Numbered from the stretch's first letter, positions 1-7,266 are shown. The stretch is 15,975 bases of DNA from Rodentolepis nana (GCA_900617975.1 UZAE01012678.1:18162-34136), one strand, 5' to 3'. Notes: generated by a model not told the origin, from the letters alone. Translations and numbers: made by a program.

Positions 1-179
1 CCTGGAGGAAGCTGAAGTCAAAGTTTAAGGTCTAATGGCAAATATCATACAGCCTGCCTTTTGAAATTATAATTATAATGCTGCTCTAAACTGTTGTACC
101 GTTATTCCGATTACGGTAATATTGATCTTAAAAATGAAAGGATTATGTCAAAATTACGTTTTCTGTGAAAAAAATAATA
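1..179. repeat. Partial third copy of the retroelement 3' UTR/spacer unit
   Basis: By eye this stretch is identical to 889-1067 and nearly identical to 363 onwards. It holds the 3' UTR of the plus-oriented retroelement from 'cctggaggaagc' and the central spacer up to the run of A's before the N at 180. It ends exactly at that N, so it is either a true third repeat copy or a misjoined contig end. It includes a short hairpin (97-118, taccgt ... acggta around a 10-base loop) that recurs at 435-456 and 985-1006. No coding function is visible. Confidence 0.8.
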
Positions 180-180
180 N
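180..180. other. Ambiguous base N at a repeat seam
   Basis: A single N falls where the copied 3' UTR/spacer sequence stops abruptly and unrelated retroelement coding sequence begins. The same pattern recurs at 786. This suggests a closed assembly gap rather than one uncertain base. Confidence 0.8.
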
Positions 181-318
181 ATTCAACCCACATGCTCCCT
201 ATGTAACCTACAGGAGGAAATGGAGATGATCCGCCTGATTCAGTGTCCAGCCATAAAGACAACGACGGAAAGCTAGAGATACTGGGAAGCAAAAAGACAG
301 CTAATGAAATGTTATTAA
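181..318 (+). pseudogene. C-terminal end of jockey-like retrotransposon ORF2 (plus copy)
   Basis: Frame 1 from 181 reads PTCSLCNLQEEM, then LIQCPAIK, then RYWEAKRQLMKCY, ending at a natural-looking TAA (316-318). The C..C...H/R..C pattern followed by RYWEA(K/R)RQLM is what I recall for the extreme C-terminus of jockey-like elements in arachnids, downstream of the RNase H domain. A TAG interrupts the frame at 274-276, just before RYWEA. Everything upstream of residue PTC is missing because the sequence begins at the N at 180. The same peptide end is readable on the minus strand at about 1159-1240 (SQRYSETRRQLMNCYL), which supports the frame. This fragment cannot encode an active protein. Confidence 0.6.
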
Positions 319-325
319 TTAACTG

Positions 326-351
326 ATATATATATATATATATATATATAT
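326..351. repeat. (AT)13 microsatellite in retroelement 3' UTR
   Basis: Thirteen AT units lie just after the ORF2 stop and just before 'gtaccctc'. The minus-oriented copy has only 'ctgctataaatgtaccc' at the matching place, so the array probably grew inside the 3' UTR after the copies parted. The array recurs at the same length at 852-877. Confidence 0.9.
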
Positions 352-450
352 GTACCCTCACCCCTGGAGGAAGCTGAAGTCAAAGTTTAAGGCTTAATGG
401 CAAATATCACACAGCCTGCTGCTCTAAACTGTTGTACCGTTATTCCGATT
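352..450 (+). mobile_element. 3' UTR of plus-oriented retroelement, copy 2
   Basis: The sequence starts gtaccctcacccctggagg and runs through agctgaagtcaaagt. It pairs with the reverse complement of the minus-oriented 3' UTR ending near 600 (gtacccactcagcttggggaagctgaagtcaaag). Compared with copies 1 and 3 it lacks 24 bp (the tttgaaattataattata stretch), and the missing piece is bounded by a short ctgc match. It also has small differences (ggcttaatgg for ggtctaatgg, cacacag for catacag). Confidence 0.6.
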
Positions 451-529
451 ACGGTAATATTGATCTTAAAAATGAAAGGATTATGTCAAAATTACGTTTT
501 CTGTGAAAAAAATAATATTATTTCAAACG

Positions 530-785
530 GCGGACTTTATTATATTTATCGTTAGCCATACACTTTGACTTCAGCTTCCCCAAGCTGAGTGGGTACATTT
601 ATAGCAGTTTATAAATAGCAGTTCATTAGCTGTCTTCTTGTTTCTGAGTATCTCTGACTTTTCTTCGTTATCTTTAGCAGAACACAGAATCATGTGGGTC
701 AAAACAGAGCATTGGCTTTGATTCTTGGCAGGATATTTGAAATTAACTGTCTCAAAGGCCAGTGAATGCTTTTGTTTTGAAGAGG
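530..785 (-). mobile_element. 3' UTR and ORF2 end of minus-oriented retroelement, copy A
   Basis: Read on the minus strand this carries the last part of ORF2, ending QLMNCYL and stop, and then a 3' UTR containing tgtacccactcagcttggggaagctgaagtcaaag. It is the counterpart of the better preserved minus copy at 1061-1407 and is cut off at the N at 786. Its 3' UTR pairs with that of the plus copy at 352-450, so the two element tails meet head-on. Confidence 0.6.
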
Positions 786-786
786 N
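786..786. other. Ambiguous base N at a repeat seam
   Basis: The N joins the interrupted minus-oriented ORF2 end (gaagagg) to the start of the second duplicate (aacgacgg). On the intact side (1331-1337) gaagagg continues into tatttgctgtcc, so the N marks a truncated copy. Confidence 0.8.
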
Positions 787-844
787 AACGACGGAAAGCT
801 AGAGATACTGGGAAGCAAAAAGACAGCTAATGAAATGTTATTAA
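787..844 (+). pseudogene. Second copy of plus-strand ORF2 terminus
   Basis: This is identical to 261-318 and encodes the RYWEAKRQLMKCY end with the same internal TAG and final TAA. It starts immediately after the N at 786. It exists only because the unit is duplicated and adds no independent gene. Confidence 0.6.
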
Positions 845-851
845 TTAACTG

Positions 852-877
852 ATATATATATATATATATATATATAT
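852..877. repeat. (AT)13 microsatellite, second copy
   Basis: It has the same length and flanks as the array at 326-351 and lies between the ORF2 stop and the 3' UTR start gtaccctc. Confidence 0.9.
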
Positions 878-1060
878 GTACCCTCACCCCTGGAGGAAGC
901 TGAAGTCAAAGTTTAAGGTCTAATGGCAAATATCATACAGCCTGCCTTTTGAAATTATAATTATAATGCTGCTCTAAACTGTTGTACCGTTATTCCGATT
1001 ACGGTAATATTGATCTTAAAAATGAAAGGATTATGTCAAAATTACGTTTTCTGTGAAAAA

Positions 1061-1146
1061 AATAATATTATTTCAAACGGCGGACTTTATTATATTTATC
1101 GTTAGCCATACACTTTGACTTCAGCTTCCCCAAGGGGAGTGGGTAC
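1061..1146 (-). mobile_element. 3' UTR of minus-oriented retroelement, copy B
   Basis: On the minus strand it begins gtacccactccccttggggaagc and runs through gtatggctaacgataaatataataaagtccgccg into an A/T-rich end. It follows the stop of the ORF2 remnant that lies at higher coordinates. I see no clear poly-A tail or target-site duplication, so the true 3' end of the element is uncertain. Confidence 0.5.
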
Positions 1147-1492
1147 ATTTATAGCAGTTTATAAATAGCAGTTCATTAGCTGTCTTCTTGTTTCTGAGTA
1201 TCTCTGACTTTTCTTCGTTATCTTTAGGGCTGAACACAGAATCATGTGGGTCAAAACACAGCATTGGCTTTGATTCTTGGCAGGATATTTGAAATTAACT
1301 GTCTCAAAGGCCAGTGAATGCTTTTGTTTTGAAGAGGTATTTGCTGTCCAAAGGTAGTCAAGCAGTTGGATGTAGCGCACTTTATCAGTGTCTGCTAATG
1401 GGTTCATGGGGGGAGAGAGGCTTTTTGATTTGTCGTCGACTTTTAATTATTTCTTCCGTTCATTAACTTTCTGCATTAAACTGATTGTGTTT
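1147..1492 (-). pseudogene. Degenerate 3' part of jockey-like ORF2 (minus strand)
   Basis: One open frame (1407 down to 1159) reads LLDYLWTANTSSKQKHSLAF, then ETVNFKYPAKNQSQ, then HMILCSALK, and ends SQRYSETRRQLMNCYL with a stop. The ETVN.KYPA phrase resembles the stretch just before the RNase H domain in this family. The CSALK...RY.E.RRQLMN phrase is the extreme C-terminus, parallel to the plus copy at 181-318. The two phrases are only about 15 residues apart, so the RNase H core appears to be deleted. From 1492 to about 1408 another frame keeps a family-like phrase (GSRNLKTQSV), which implies frameshifts. It continues the fragment at 1493-1850. Confidence 0.6.
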
Positions 1493-1850
1493 TCAGATTT
1501 CTTGATCCATTCTCATGGAGGCTGAAGAATTTATTATTATGAAAATGCGCATTAGCTTCTCATACAGGATCAAGACCTTCTTTTTGATAAGGGTGCATAT
1601 TTTGGTGCTTCCTGTAACTGGGAGCATTGCATCAATGGGTGTTGATTTTATCCCTCCAGTAATCATTAGTAATGCTTGTTTGTTTGTCTTCTCGTTGCGT
1701 TTAAGAGTCATCTCTGCGGCTGTAATTAGTGGCTCACAGCAATACAACATTACTGGCTGAATAAACATCTCGTAAGTGGTGTTGAGAGTTGAGCGTGCAC
1801 AGCCCCATACGCTATCAGCAAGATGCTATGAAAGCTTTAATGTAAAAGTG
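1493..1850 (-). pseudogene. Jockey-like reverse transcriptase C-terminal region (minus strand)
   Basis: The frame from 1825 down to 1493 is open and reads HLADSVWGCARSTLNTTYEM, FIQPVMLYCCEPLITAAEM, TLKRNEKTNKQALLMITGG, and then IKSTPIDAMLPVTG and ALILYEKL-like sequence. This is the region just after the reverse transcriptase catalytic core in jockey-clade ORF2, where surviving copies carry VWG.ARS.LN..Y..F..P...Y..E and Q...LR.I.G. It is the direct counterpart of the right-end fragment (SVWG, ARLALNITYKMFIQPIML at 15880-15960). A TAG sits just upstream of HLAD and recognisable homology fades by about 1850. The catalytic YADD part is absent, and a frameshift follows near 1545. The fragment is dead but well preserved. 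Confidence 0.8.
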
Positions 1851-2114
1851 AAACATAGTCAAAATTGTTGGTGCAAACTGAAATAAAGTAAGAAGTCCCA
1901 TTCTATCCTCTTTTCTATCCCCAAAAATAGACAATTCAAAAACAGTTGCAAGAAAAATGGATTTAACAAACCATGTTTACAACCACAAAATTTATCGATT
2001 CTAACTGTGCTCTTTTTAAAAAAAAAATTGACAAGATTGTATTATTAATAATTCATATTTTCGCTTCCAATTTATCAACACTTTCATCATCCAACCTTCT
2101 GGTCAATTATGAAA

Positions 2115-2138
2115 ATTTTATTTAACATTTTATTTAAC
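2115..2138. repeat. 12-bp direct doublet
   Basis: Two adjacent copies of attttatttaac are followed by a partial third copy (attatttaa). This looks like simple slippage in AT-rich DNA. Confidence 0.8.
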
Positions 2139-2160
2139 ATTATTTAATTTTTAAAAAAAA

Positions 2161-2280
2161 CTTTGTTTTAAAATATAAATGATATGCATTTCACTTTCAC
2201 TAAAAACAGCCAAAGTACTATTTTGTTTTAAAATATAAATGATATGCATTTCACTTTCACTAAAAACAGCCAAAGTACTA
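2161..2280. repeat. 60-bp tandem duplication
   Basis: Bases 2162-2220 are identical to 2222-2280; the unit starts ttgttttaaaatataaatga and ends caaagtacta. The only difference is the first base (c at 2161, t at 2221). It is either a very recent duplication or an assembly overlap that was not collapsed. Confidence 0.95.
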
Positions 2281-3448
2281 TTCTTTAACTTTAAGATAAA
2301 AATTGTCATTAATTGGGCTATTATGAATTTTAAAGCCGAAAGATTTAGAAATACTTAAAGGATTCCTGTTGATTTACATTTAATGCCCAAAAAAGAGAAC
2401 TGTGTTTGCTCTAATTTTAGGAAACACATCGAATGATACTTATTTAAGCAAAATGATTTATAATCAGTCAAAATAAATCTATTTTATTTAGTAACCATAT
2501 TTAGAAAATTGATGTTGACATTTAATTCAAAGTTAACAGAAATATCTATGTTGGCTTGAATAGCAAATTTCTTTAACAAAACACCATTTTGCGTCTTAGA
2601 GAAAACATTTTGCAAGTGGTTTTTGCTTGCACATATTCAGTAGATCGTAGAGTAACTTTTTTGGGATCATTATTATTTAGAGAAAAATGTTTGGTAATTT
2701 ATTTTAAATATACGTTTACTTAATGCTTTTTCGTTAACTTGATTTCAATTGGGGCAATTAATGCACTTTAGCATATGGGAAACATATATTGAAAAGATTT
2801 TGCCTGCATTAAACGCAATAAAGAATATTTAAATTATCTGTACTATTTTTCGTGCAAAACATATGCTTAGTGATTAGTAAAAAAAGACAAAGAGGATCAT
2901 CGGTGCAAATTTGAAAAAAACTAGGAGTTGATACTGTCTACTTATCGGCTTAAGGTCCTTGCCATTTCGATTATGCAAAATGCTCACTAGCCACAGGAAA
3001 TCTTTTCAAAATAAAGTTCTGTAGGCTGAAAAAAACATTTCGCATCTGCCTATTTCCGTTGTCATCGTTACATTGAAGCAATGATCGAATTCTCGCTAAT
3101 TATTTGTCAACAGTGCCGGATGCGCATTGGTGAAATGACTTTTTGATGGAAGAGTTAGGGGTGAAGTGTGGTAATCTCTTCTTTGCTCTATTGAAGGGCT
3201 TTTCAATCTGAGTGAGCTAACAATCACAAGTTAACTAAAACCTAAACAAAAAATTAAGATATTCTTGAAATTGATATTTTATCTTAAAAGAGGTTTTTTA
3301 TAACCAAGTGGAATGTAAAAAAGCTATGTAATTTGTTTTCTTTAGTTAGTGTTTAAACAGTTCCCGTCAATGAATAGGTGAGTGAACAACCTTGTTTATT
3401 GAATTTCAGAAGTAATTTCAATTTGGTCACTCTAGAAACCGCAGCGTA

Positions 3449-3557
3449 ATTCCCAAAGGATCAAAATAAATAGAAATATGTGTTGATGCTACTTAATAGA
3501 AAAATTCCCAAAGGATCAAAATAAATAGAAATATGTGTTGATGCTACTTAATAGAAA
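3449..3557. repeat. 55-bp tandem duplication ending at an N
   Basis: The unit beginning attcccaaaggatcaaaata and ending tacttaatagaaa occurs at 3449-3503 and again at 3504-3557 without mismatch. The second copy runs directly into the N at 3558. This strongly suggests two contig ends that overlapped and were joined with an N instead of being merged. Confidence 0.95.
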
Positions 3558-3558
3558 N
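3558..3558. other. Ambiguous base N after an exact duplication
   Basis: This is the third N in the window, and it again lies at the edge of a perfectly repeated segment. Confidence 0.85.
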
Positions 3559-3682
3559 AAACCTATAAGTAAAATCAATGCTTTATAGGTCCATCTAATC
3601 AAAACTAATGAGTCATCAAATTTCAATTTGTAAATTAGGGTATCAAGAAACTAAAATTGTTGAGGGATTTTAAAGCGATACT

Positions 3683-4060
3683 CACCAATGCTTGTTGTGG
3701 AAATTGTTAGCTTCCTTAAAATATTCAAAATGTGCTGCTTAGGCAGTAATAATTTTTGCCTTAAAATCAAATGCTACTATCAATATGCCTAATTAGACGG
3801 ATTATTTCAAATTCTGGCTTACTACAATTTGTTGTCGATATTGAAGACATTTCTTTAAATGTTAAAATTGTCATGTTCACTTATTCTTTATGGGGAACTA
3901 AACATGCTATTTAGATTGTAATAATTTTACTTTGAAATCAAATGGTTTGACCTTTTCGTCTTATTAGATCATGATAGAAAAAACAGTTCAAATTCAGGCC
4001 TACCACTGCTTGATGTCTCTATTATCGACTACCCTACAAATGTCAAATTTTCATGGGAAC
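3683..4060. repeat. Diverged tandem repeat, roughly 170-180 bp unit
   Basis: Two segments align at an offset of 172, growing to 180. Shared marks are gctgcttaggcagtaataattt/gctatttagattgtaataattt (3735 and 3907), then ttaaaatcaaatg/ttgaaatcaaatg, then ttcaaattctggcttact/ttcaaattcaggcctacc, then aaatgttaaaattgtcatg/aaatgtcaaattttcatg. A piece before the first (accaatgcttgttgtgg, about 3686) looks like the tail of a third copy (accactgcttgatgtc, about 4002). It is an old satellite-like array or a worn tandem duplication. Confidence 0.5.
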
Positions 4061-5607
4061 ACAGTATTTCATAATCTGAAATACCAATTTAATCTCCAAT
4101 TTTCCACTCAAAATTAATTGCCATTTCCAAATTTTTTAATGTGATTTTGACAATTTTACTTGCACGTTAATTATTTATTGGTAAAATTAATTCGATTAGT
4201 GAAAATTATTCATTTATTTACATTATTTAATCATCTGAAATACCAAACGTAGAAACTAGTACAAAATGAATCCTTTAGTTTATATAGGAAGGATAAATTG
4301 GAAAATAATGCTTATTGGAAATAGCAATTGCAATTAAATTGTCTTAAAATTTATTTCCAACTGGATAGGTATCACATGCTGGCAGCCAAATGTGGAATCT
4401 TTGGGAAGCAGAAAATGAAATAGATTTTAAAGCACTTATTTAATTTCCCCCAAATAGCATATGTTAGACGAAAACATTGATCACTTTAAGAAAAGCTATA
4501 TATGTGCTTCATCGACATGGCAAAATAATTAATTGTGATTCATATTCTATTAATTGGAACTTATTTTTGAATTTTATCATATAAATGCTTGCTGGGTGGA
4601 ATTATTAACCACTTATAATTTAAAAATTTTAAGCTAATTTTAATAACTTTCTTGTCGTTGTAAGTTGGGTACCATATTCTATAGTTGAGAAAATTAGAAA
4701 TTTAATAGAGTTCTGCTAGCACTATTGTTTGCAAATATTTAGAGTGAAACCAACTTGCACTTTCATTTATATCCTGTGAATATCCCAAAGTAATAAAATA
4801 CTTGTTGACAATGTCATTTTAAATAAAATAACTGCATGGAAACACTAAGTAGCATACCTCCTTTTTTCCAATCGATAGTAAATTCTACACATGATTTCAT
4901 GGTAGAAAAAAGACAAAGCAGTGATTGGTTCATTATCATCTCGGGGATAAAGGTGTTTGAAGTCCAGGGTATTATTTAGTTCGATCACAGTTACATTTTC
5001 TTAGAAAGGAATATTTTTTAATTACACGAGTTAAGTTTAATAATAATCTTATCGCTTACGGCTATTTGTGACTTTATTTTTTCTCTGTCCAAGTAACTCG
5101 TGTAAAATGATTTTTATAAGTTAGAGTTTGGTTTCGTCATAAATATCTGTTTAATCAATGAAAAATTTATGTTTTAGTATTGTCATTCTAATTTAATATA
5201 GATTTTAGAGCATTGTTTCTTCATTGTTTTGTTGGCAGACACAAATAAGATTTATTTGCCTTGCATGAAATTGCATATTTGACGTCACCTGATGCACGTA
5301 CTTTTGCATAGAAAATAAAAGGATACGAATCTTTCTGAAAGGCTGCTCCTATAAATTCTGACCTATTTGTATGAAATCAAAGTGCATTATTTAAAAATTA
5401 AAACTGAAATAAATGCACAATTTTATTCATAATCATTACATGTGAAAGCCCACTCCAGTACAAAGTTGATAACATTGATATTTTGTTTCGACACTTATTT
5501 AGTCTAAATTGTGTGCGCCCTTAAATAAAAGAGTTGTATTGTCTTTCTTATTATGTTGAAAAAACATTTACTTAATAATCGTCATTGTAAGAGCAAGGTT
5601 CACAGGT

Positions 5608-5742
5608 CTTCTCAAATTTGATTTAAATTCACATTTTTATTTAAATTTTTTAGTGATGTACGTATTTCCATACTCGTTTGACACCAAATGCTGTCATTTC
5701 GTCTCTTATTGCGCCGAAAATCAATAGGGGTTGAAAGAAATC
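5608..5742 (-). repeat. Diverged inverted repeat, left copy
   Basis: Read on the minus strand (gatttctttcaacccctatt ... tcaaatttgagaag) this aligns with the plus strand at 13300-13433 at about three quarters identity by eye, with one single-base gap. Matching blocks include ccctatt, gacraaatgrcarcattyggtgtc and atca.atttg.gaag. A weaker match (aatttcattttaattgaatg against aatttcacattcaattgaat) lies upstream. One frame ends in similar peptides in both copies (RDEMTAFGVKRVWKYV stop; QDKMATFGVEGVKKYV, then two residues and a stop). Differences are not concentrated at third codon positions, so coding is unproven. It may be an old transposable element family or the ends of paralogous genes. Confidence 0.6.
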
Positions 5743-6314
5743 TTGGAATAACCTTCTTAAATGGTAAAATATAACTCAGAATAGAGAAATTCAAACTAAA
5801 GCATATTACCGTTGTCAAAATAGTAGCATTCAATTAAAATGAAATTTAAAAACTCTTACCTATGCGAAACTACTGAAAATTTGCTACTGTAAAGCTTTCG
5901 CAATGACATCTTTATTATTGTGAATTTAGATTGTTTAATTTTTGCAATATTTATAAATGCTTGTTGTATAATATATTTGAAATAAAATCATTTGCAATTA
6001 ATTATGGCGTTCTAGTGGCCAAAATGCAATATTTGGCAAAATAGTCTACACTTTAAAAAAAACAAGATTTTACGCACAATTTCTTTCGCAAACTCTGCAT
6101 TGCGCCAAAAAATACAAAGAATATAAAAATTCGGATTTAGATGTAGATAGTGGTCAAAGAAATTAAAGATGCAATGCCCAATTTCGGTTTATACGATTAT
6201 GTCATCAACACACTCACACACACATATATGAGTATTTAAATGCACAATATTTTTATATACCGCAAGGAAATTTAAGTAGGTCAAAGATAAACATATATAC
6301 TCTTGATAACTCAC
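5743..6314. other. AT-rich stretch without a recognised gene
   Basis: No supportable coding sequence is seen. A short CA/TG-rich patch (cactcacacacacatatatg, about 6210-6230) is present. On the minus strand a strong donor-like site (cgcatag|gtaagag, about 5850) follows a short open stretch MSLRKLYSSKFSVVSH, which could be an internal exon but stands without other support. Confidence 0.5.
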
Positions 6315-6400
6315 CCCACTGACAGAAAAGTCAAGTTTAACGGAACTTTTGCCTTCTTCAAATCGACTGAATGAAAATGATACATGTGGTATGACTCTCT
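6315..6400 (-). other. Candidate internal coding exon (minus), weak
   Basis: On the minus strand a pyrimidine/T-rich acceptor (ttaattacttttag) precedes 86 bases, and a consensus donor (GGG|GTGAGT) follows. After two leading bases the frame reads RVIPHVSFSFSRFEEG, then KSSVKLDFSVSG, and ends on a codon boundary. The two leading bases complete the single base left by the candidate exon at 6631-6737 (G+AG gives Glu), so phase agrees across a 230-bp intron. I do not recognise the protein. Chance open frames of this size are common in such DNA, so the case rests on the matched splice signals only. Confidence 0.25.
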
Positions 6401-6630
6401 CTAAAAGTAATTAACAACTTACATAATGAAGGCAAGTTAACTTTTACCAAATAAAGAGCAGCACTTCTATAAATCTCACTTTCAGCAGGGGATTTAAAGG
6501 AACACTTGGGGAGAAAGGTAAAAACACAGGCATAAACACTTCCATGAACATATATTTGATCCAGTTGGGGATGTGTTTCATCGAAATATTCAGATATCCA
6601 ACATGATAAGTTTCAAAAGAAATTGATTAC

Positions 6631-6737
6631 CTGGTCTTTCATAACACGGTTGCCACTTTCGGTAATCGGATATAACACAAGCGTCATTTTTAAATTTCGA
6701 CTGATTTTTCTTCACCATTAATATAGATGTCAAAGTC
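6631..6737 (-). other. Candidate internal coding exon (minus), weak
   Basis: The acceptor cgtcttattttctatttttag is followed by 107 bases and the donor CCAG|GTAATC. The only open frame (one leading base) reads TLTSILMVKKNQSKFKNDAC, then VISDYRKWQPCYERP, leaving one base that fits the next candidate exon at 6315-6400. The two cysteines would suit a secreted protein. Directly upstream on the same strand (6935 to 6738) a 65-residue open frame begins MINIVLILVSLLINAS, like a signal peptide, but no good donor joins it to this exon and its frame ends at the TAG of the acceptor. An alternative is one decayed exon with a stop and a frameshift. No family is recognised. Confidence 0.25.
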
Positions 6738-6886
6738 CTAAAAATAGAAAATAAGACGATATTTCGCCAAACCAATGCGCACCGCCTGATCATTTCTCAA
6801 AAGAATCAAAGGGTCAGTTATCTCATTTGGTGTTGAGACTATTCTGGAACATGTGCTGTTGGGCAAAATTGAATTCCCTGTTTCCA

Positions 6887-7266
6887 AGGAGGCATTAATT
6901 AATAGAGAAACTAAAATTAATACAATGTTAATCATAATCGCCTTTAGTGTGATTATGCATTTCACATGTTTTTTTTTCTTTTTTCTACTAATTGAATTGA
7001 ATAACATAATTTCAAATACTACTTATAGTAGACAACAATTCGATGGGAATAAATAACAAAGTTTAAGCTATTCGTTAGGAGGCATTAATTAATAGAGAAA
7101 CTAAAATTAATACAATGTTAATCATAATCGCCTTTAGTGTGATTATGCATTTCACATGTTTTTTTTTCTTTTTTCTACTAATTGAATTGAATAACATAAT
7201 TTCAAATACTACTTATAGTAGACAACAATTCGATGGGAATAAATAACAAAGTTTAAGCTATTCGTT
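6887..7266. repeat. 190-bp exact tandem duplication
   Basis: Bases 6887-7076 and 7077-7266 are identical by line-by-line reading. The unit starts aggaggcattaattaataga and ends gtttaagctattcgtt, and both copies carry the same T-run in cacatgtttttttttc. Perfect identity across long homopolymers suggests either a very recent duplication or an uncollapsed assembly overlap. No N marks the seam. The unit overlaps the start of the signal-peptide-like open frame on the minus strand. Confidence 0.95.

Larger units (their letters stand above)
261..785. repeat. Duplicated unit, copy A
   Basis: This stretch matches 787-1337 almost base for base. The differences are a 24-bp gap, a 2-base gap and a few substitutions (ccaagctgagtggg against ccaaggggagtggg, aaacagagc against aaacacagc, tttagcagaac against tttagggctgaac). 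It contains the plus ORF2 end, the AT array, the 3' UTR, the spacer and the minus-oriented 3' end. It stops at the N at 786. The close but imperfect match fits two alleles laid end to end, or a recent tandem duplication. Confidence 0.85.
787..1337. repeat. Duplicated unit, copy B, with tail-to-tail inverted repeat
   Basis: This is the more complete copy. Its left part (787 to about 975) and the reverse complement of its right part (1061-1219) align along their length: aacgacgg/aacgaaga, agagatact, agacagctaatgaa, tgtaccc, ggaagctgaagtcaaagt, gcctgccttttgaaat/gtccgccgtttgaaat. The best block is about 35 bases around 878-912 and 1112-1146, with four mismatches by eye. The spacer of about 100 bases carries the taccgt hairpin at 985-1006. 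The arms are two inverted copies of one retroelement 3' end, including coding sequence, so this is not a classical MITE. Confidence 0.75.
1851..5607. other. AT-rich non-coding stretch with local repeats
   Basis: No convincing coding sequence occurs on either strand. Open frames are short, as expected at this base composition. Within it lie a 12-bp doublet (2115-2138), an exact 60-bp duplication (2161-2280), a 55-bp duplication (3449-3557) and a worn tandem repeat (about 3683-4060). Further on there is a short inverted pair (ttggaaatrgcaatt, about 4118-4135 against 4314-4330). The region could be intergenic or intronic, and the sequence does not decide between them. Confidence 0.7.

Noticed and set aside
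143..361. Minus open frame containing an IYIYIYIY run (and its twin at 699-887)
   Set aside because: The frame is produced by the AT microsatellite and lies antisense to the ORF2 terminus on the plus strand; no protein features.
878..1146. A 269-bp MITE with 35-bp terminal inverted repeats
   Set aside because: The inverted similarity continues well outside the 35-bp block into ORF2 coding sequence on both sides, so the ends are not element termini; no clear target-site duplication.
1515..1760. Plus-strand open frame of 81 codons
   Set aside because: It is the antisense shadow of the minus-strand reverse transcriptase fragment, which has clear family wording.
6853..7056. Plus open frame with a hydrophobic, F-rich stretch
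   Set aside because: It runs through the T-rich part of the 190-bp duplication; the F run comes from the poly-T tract.
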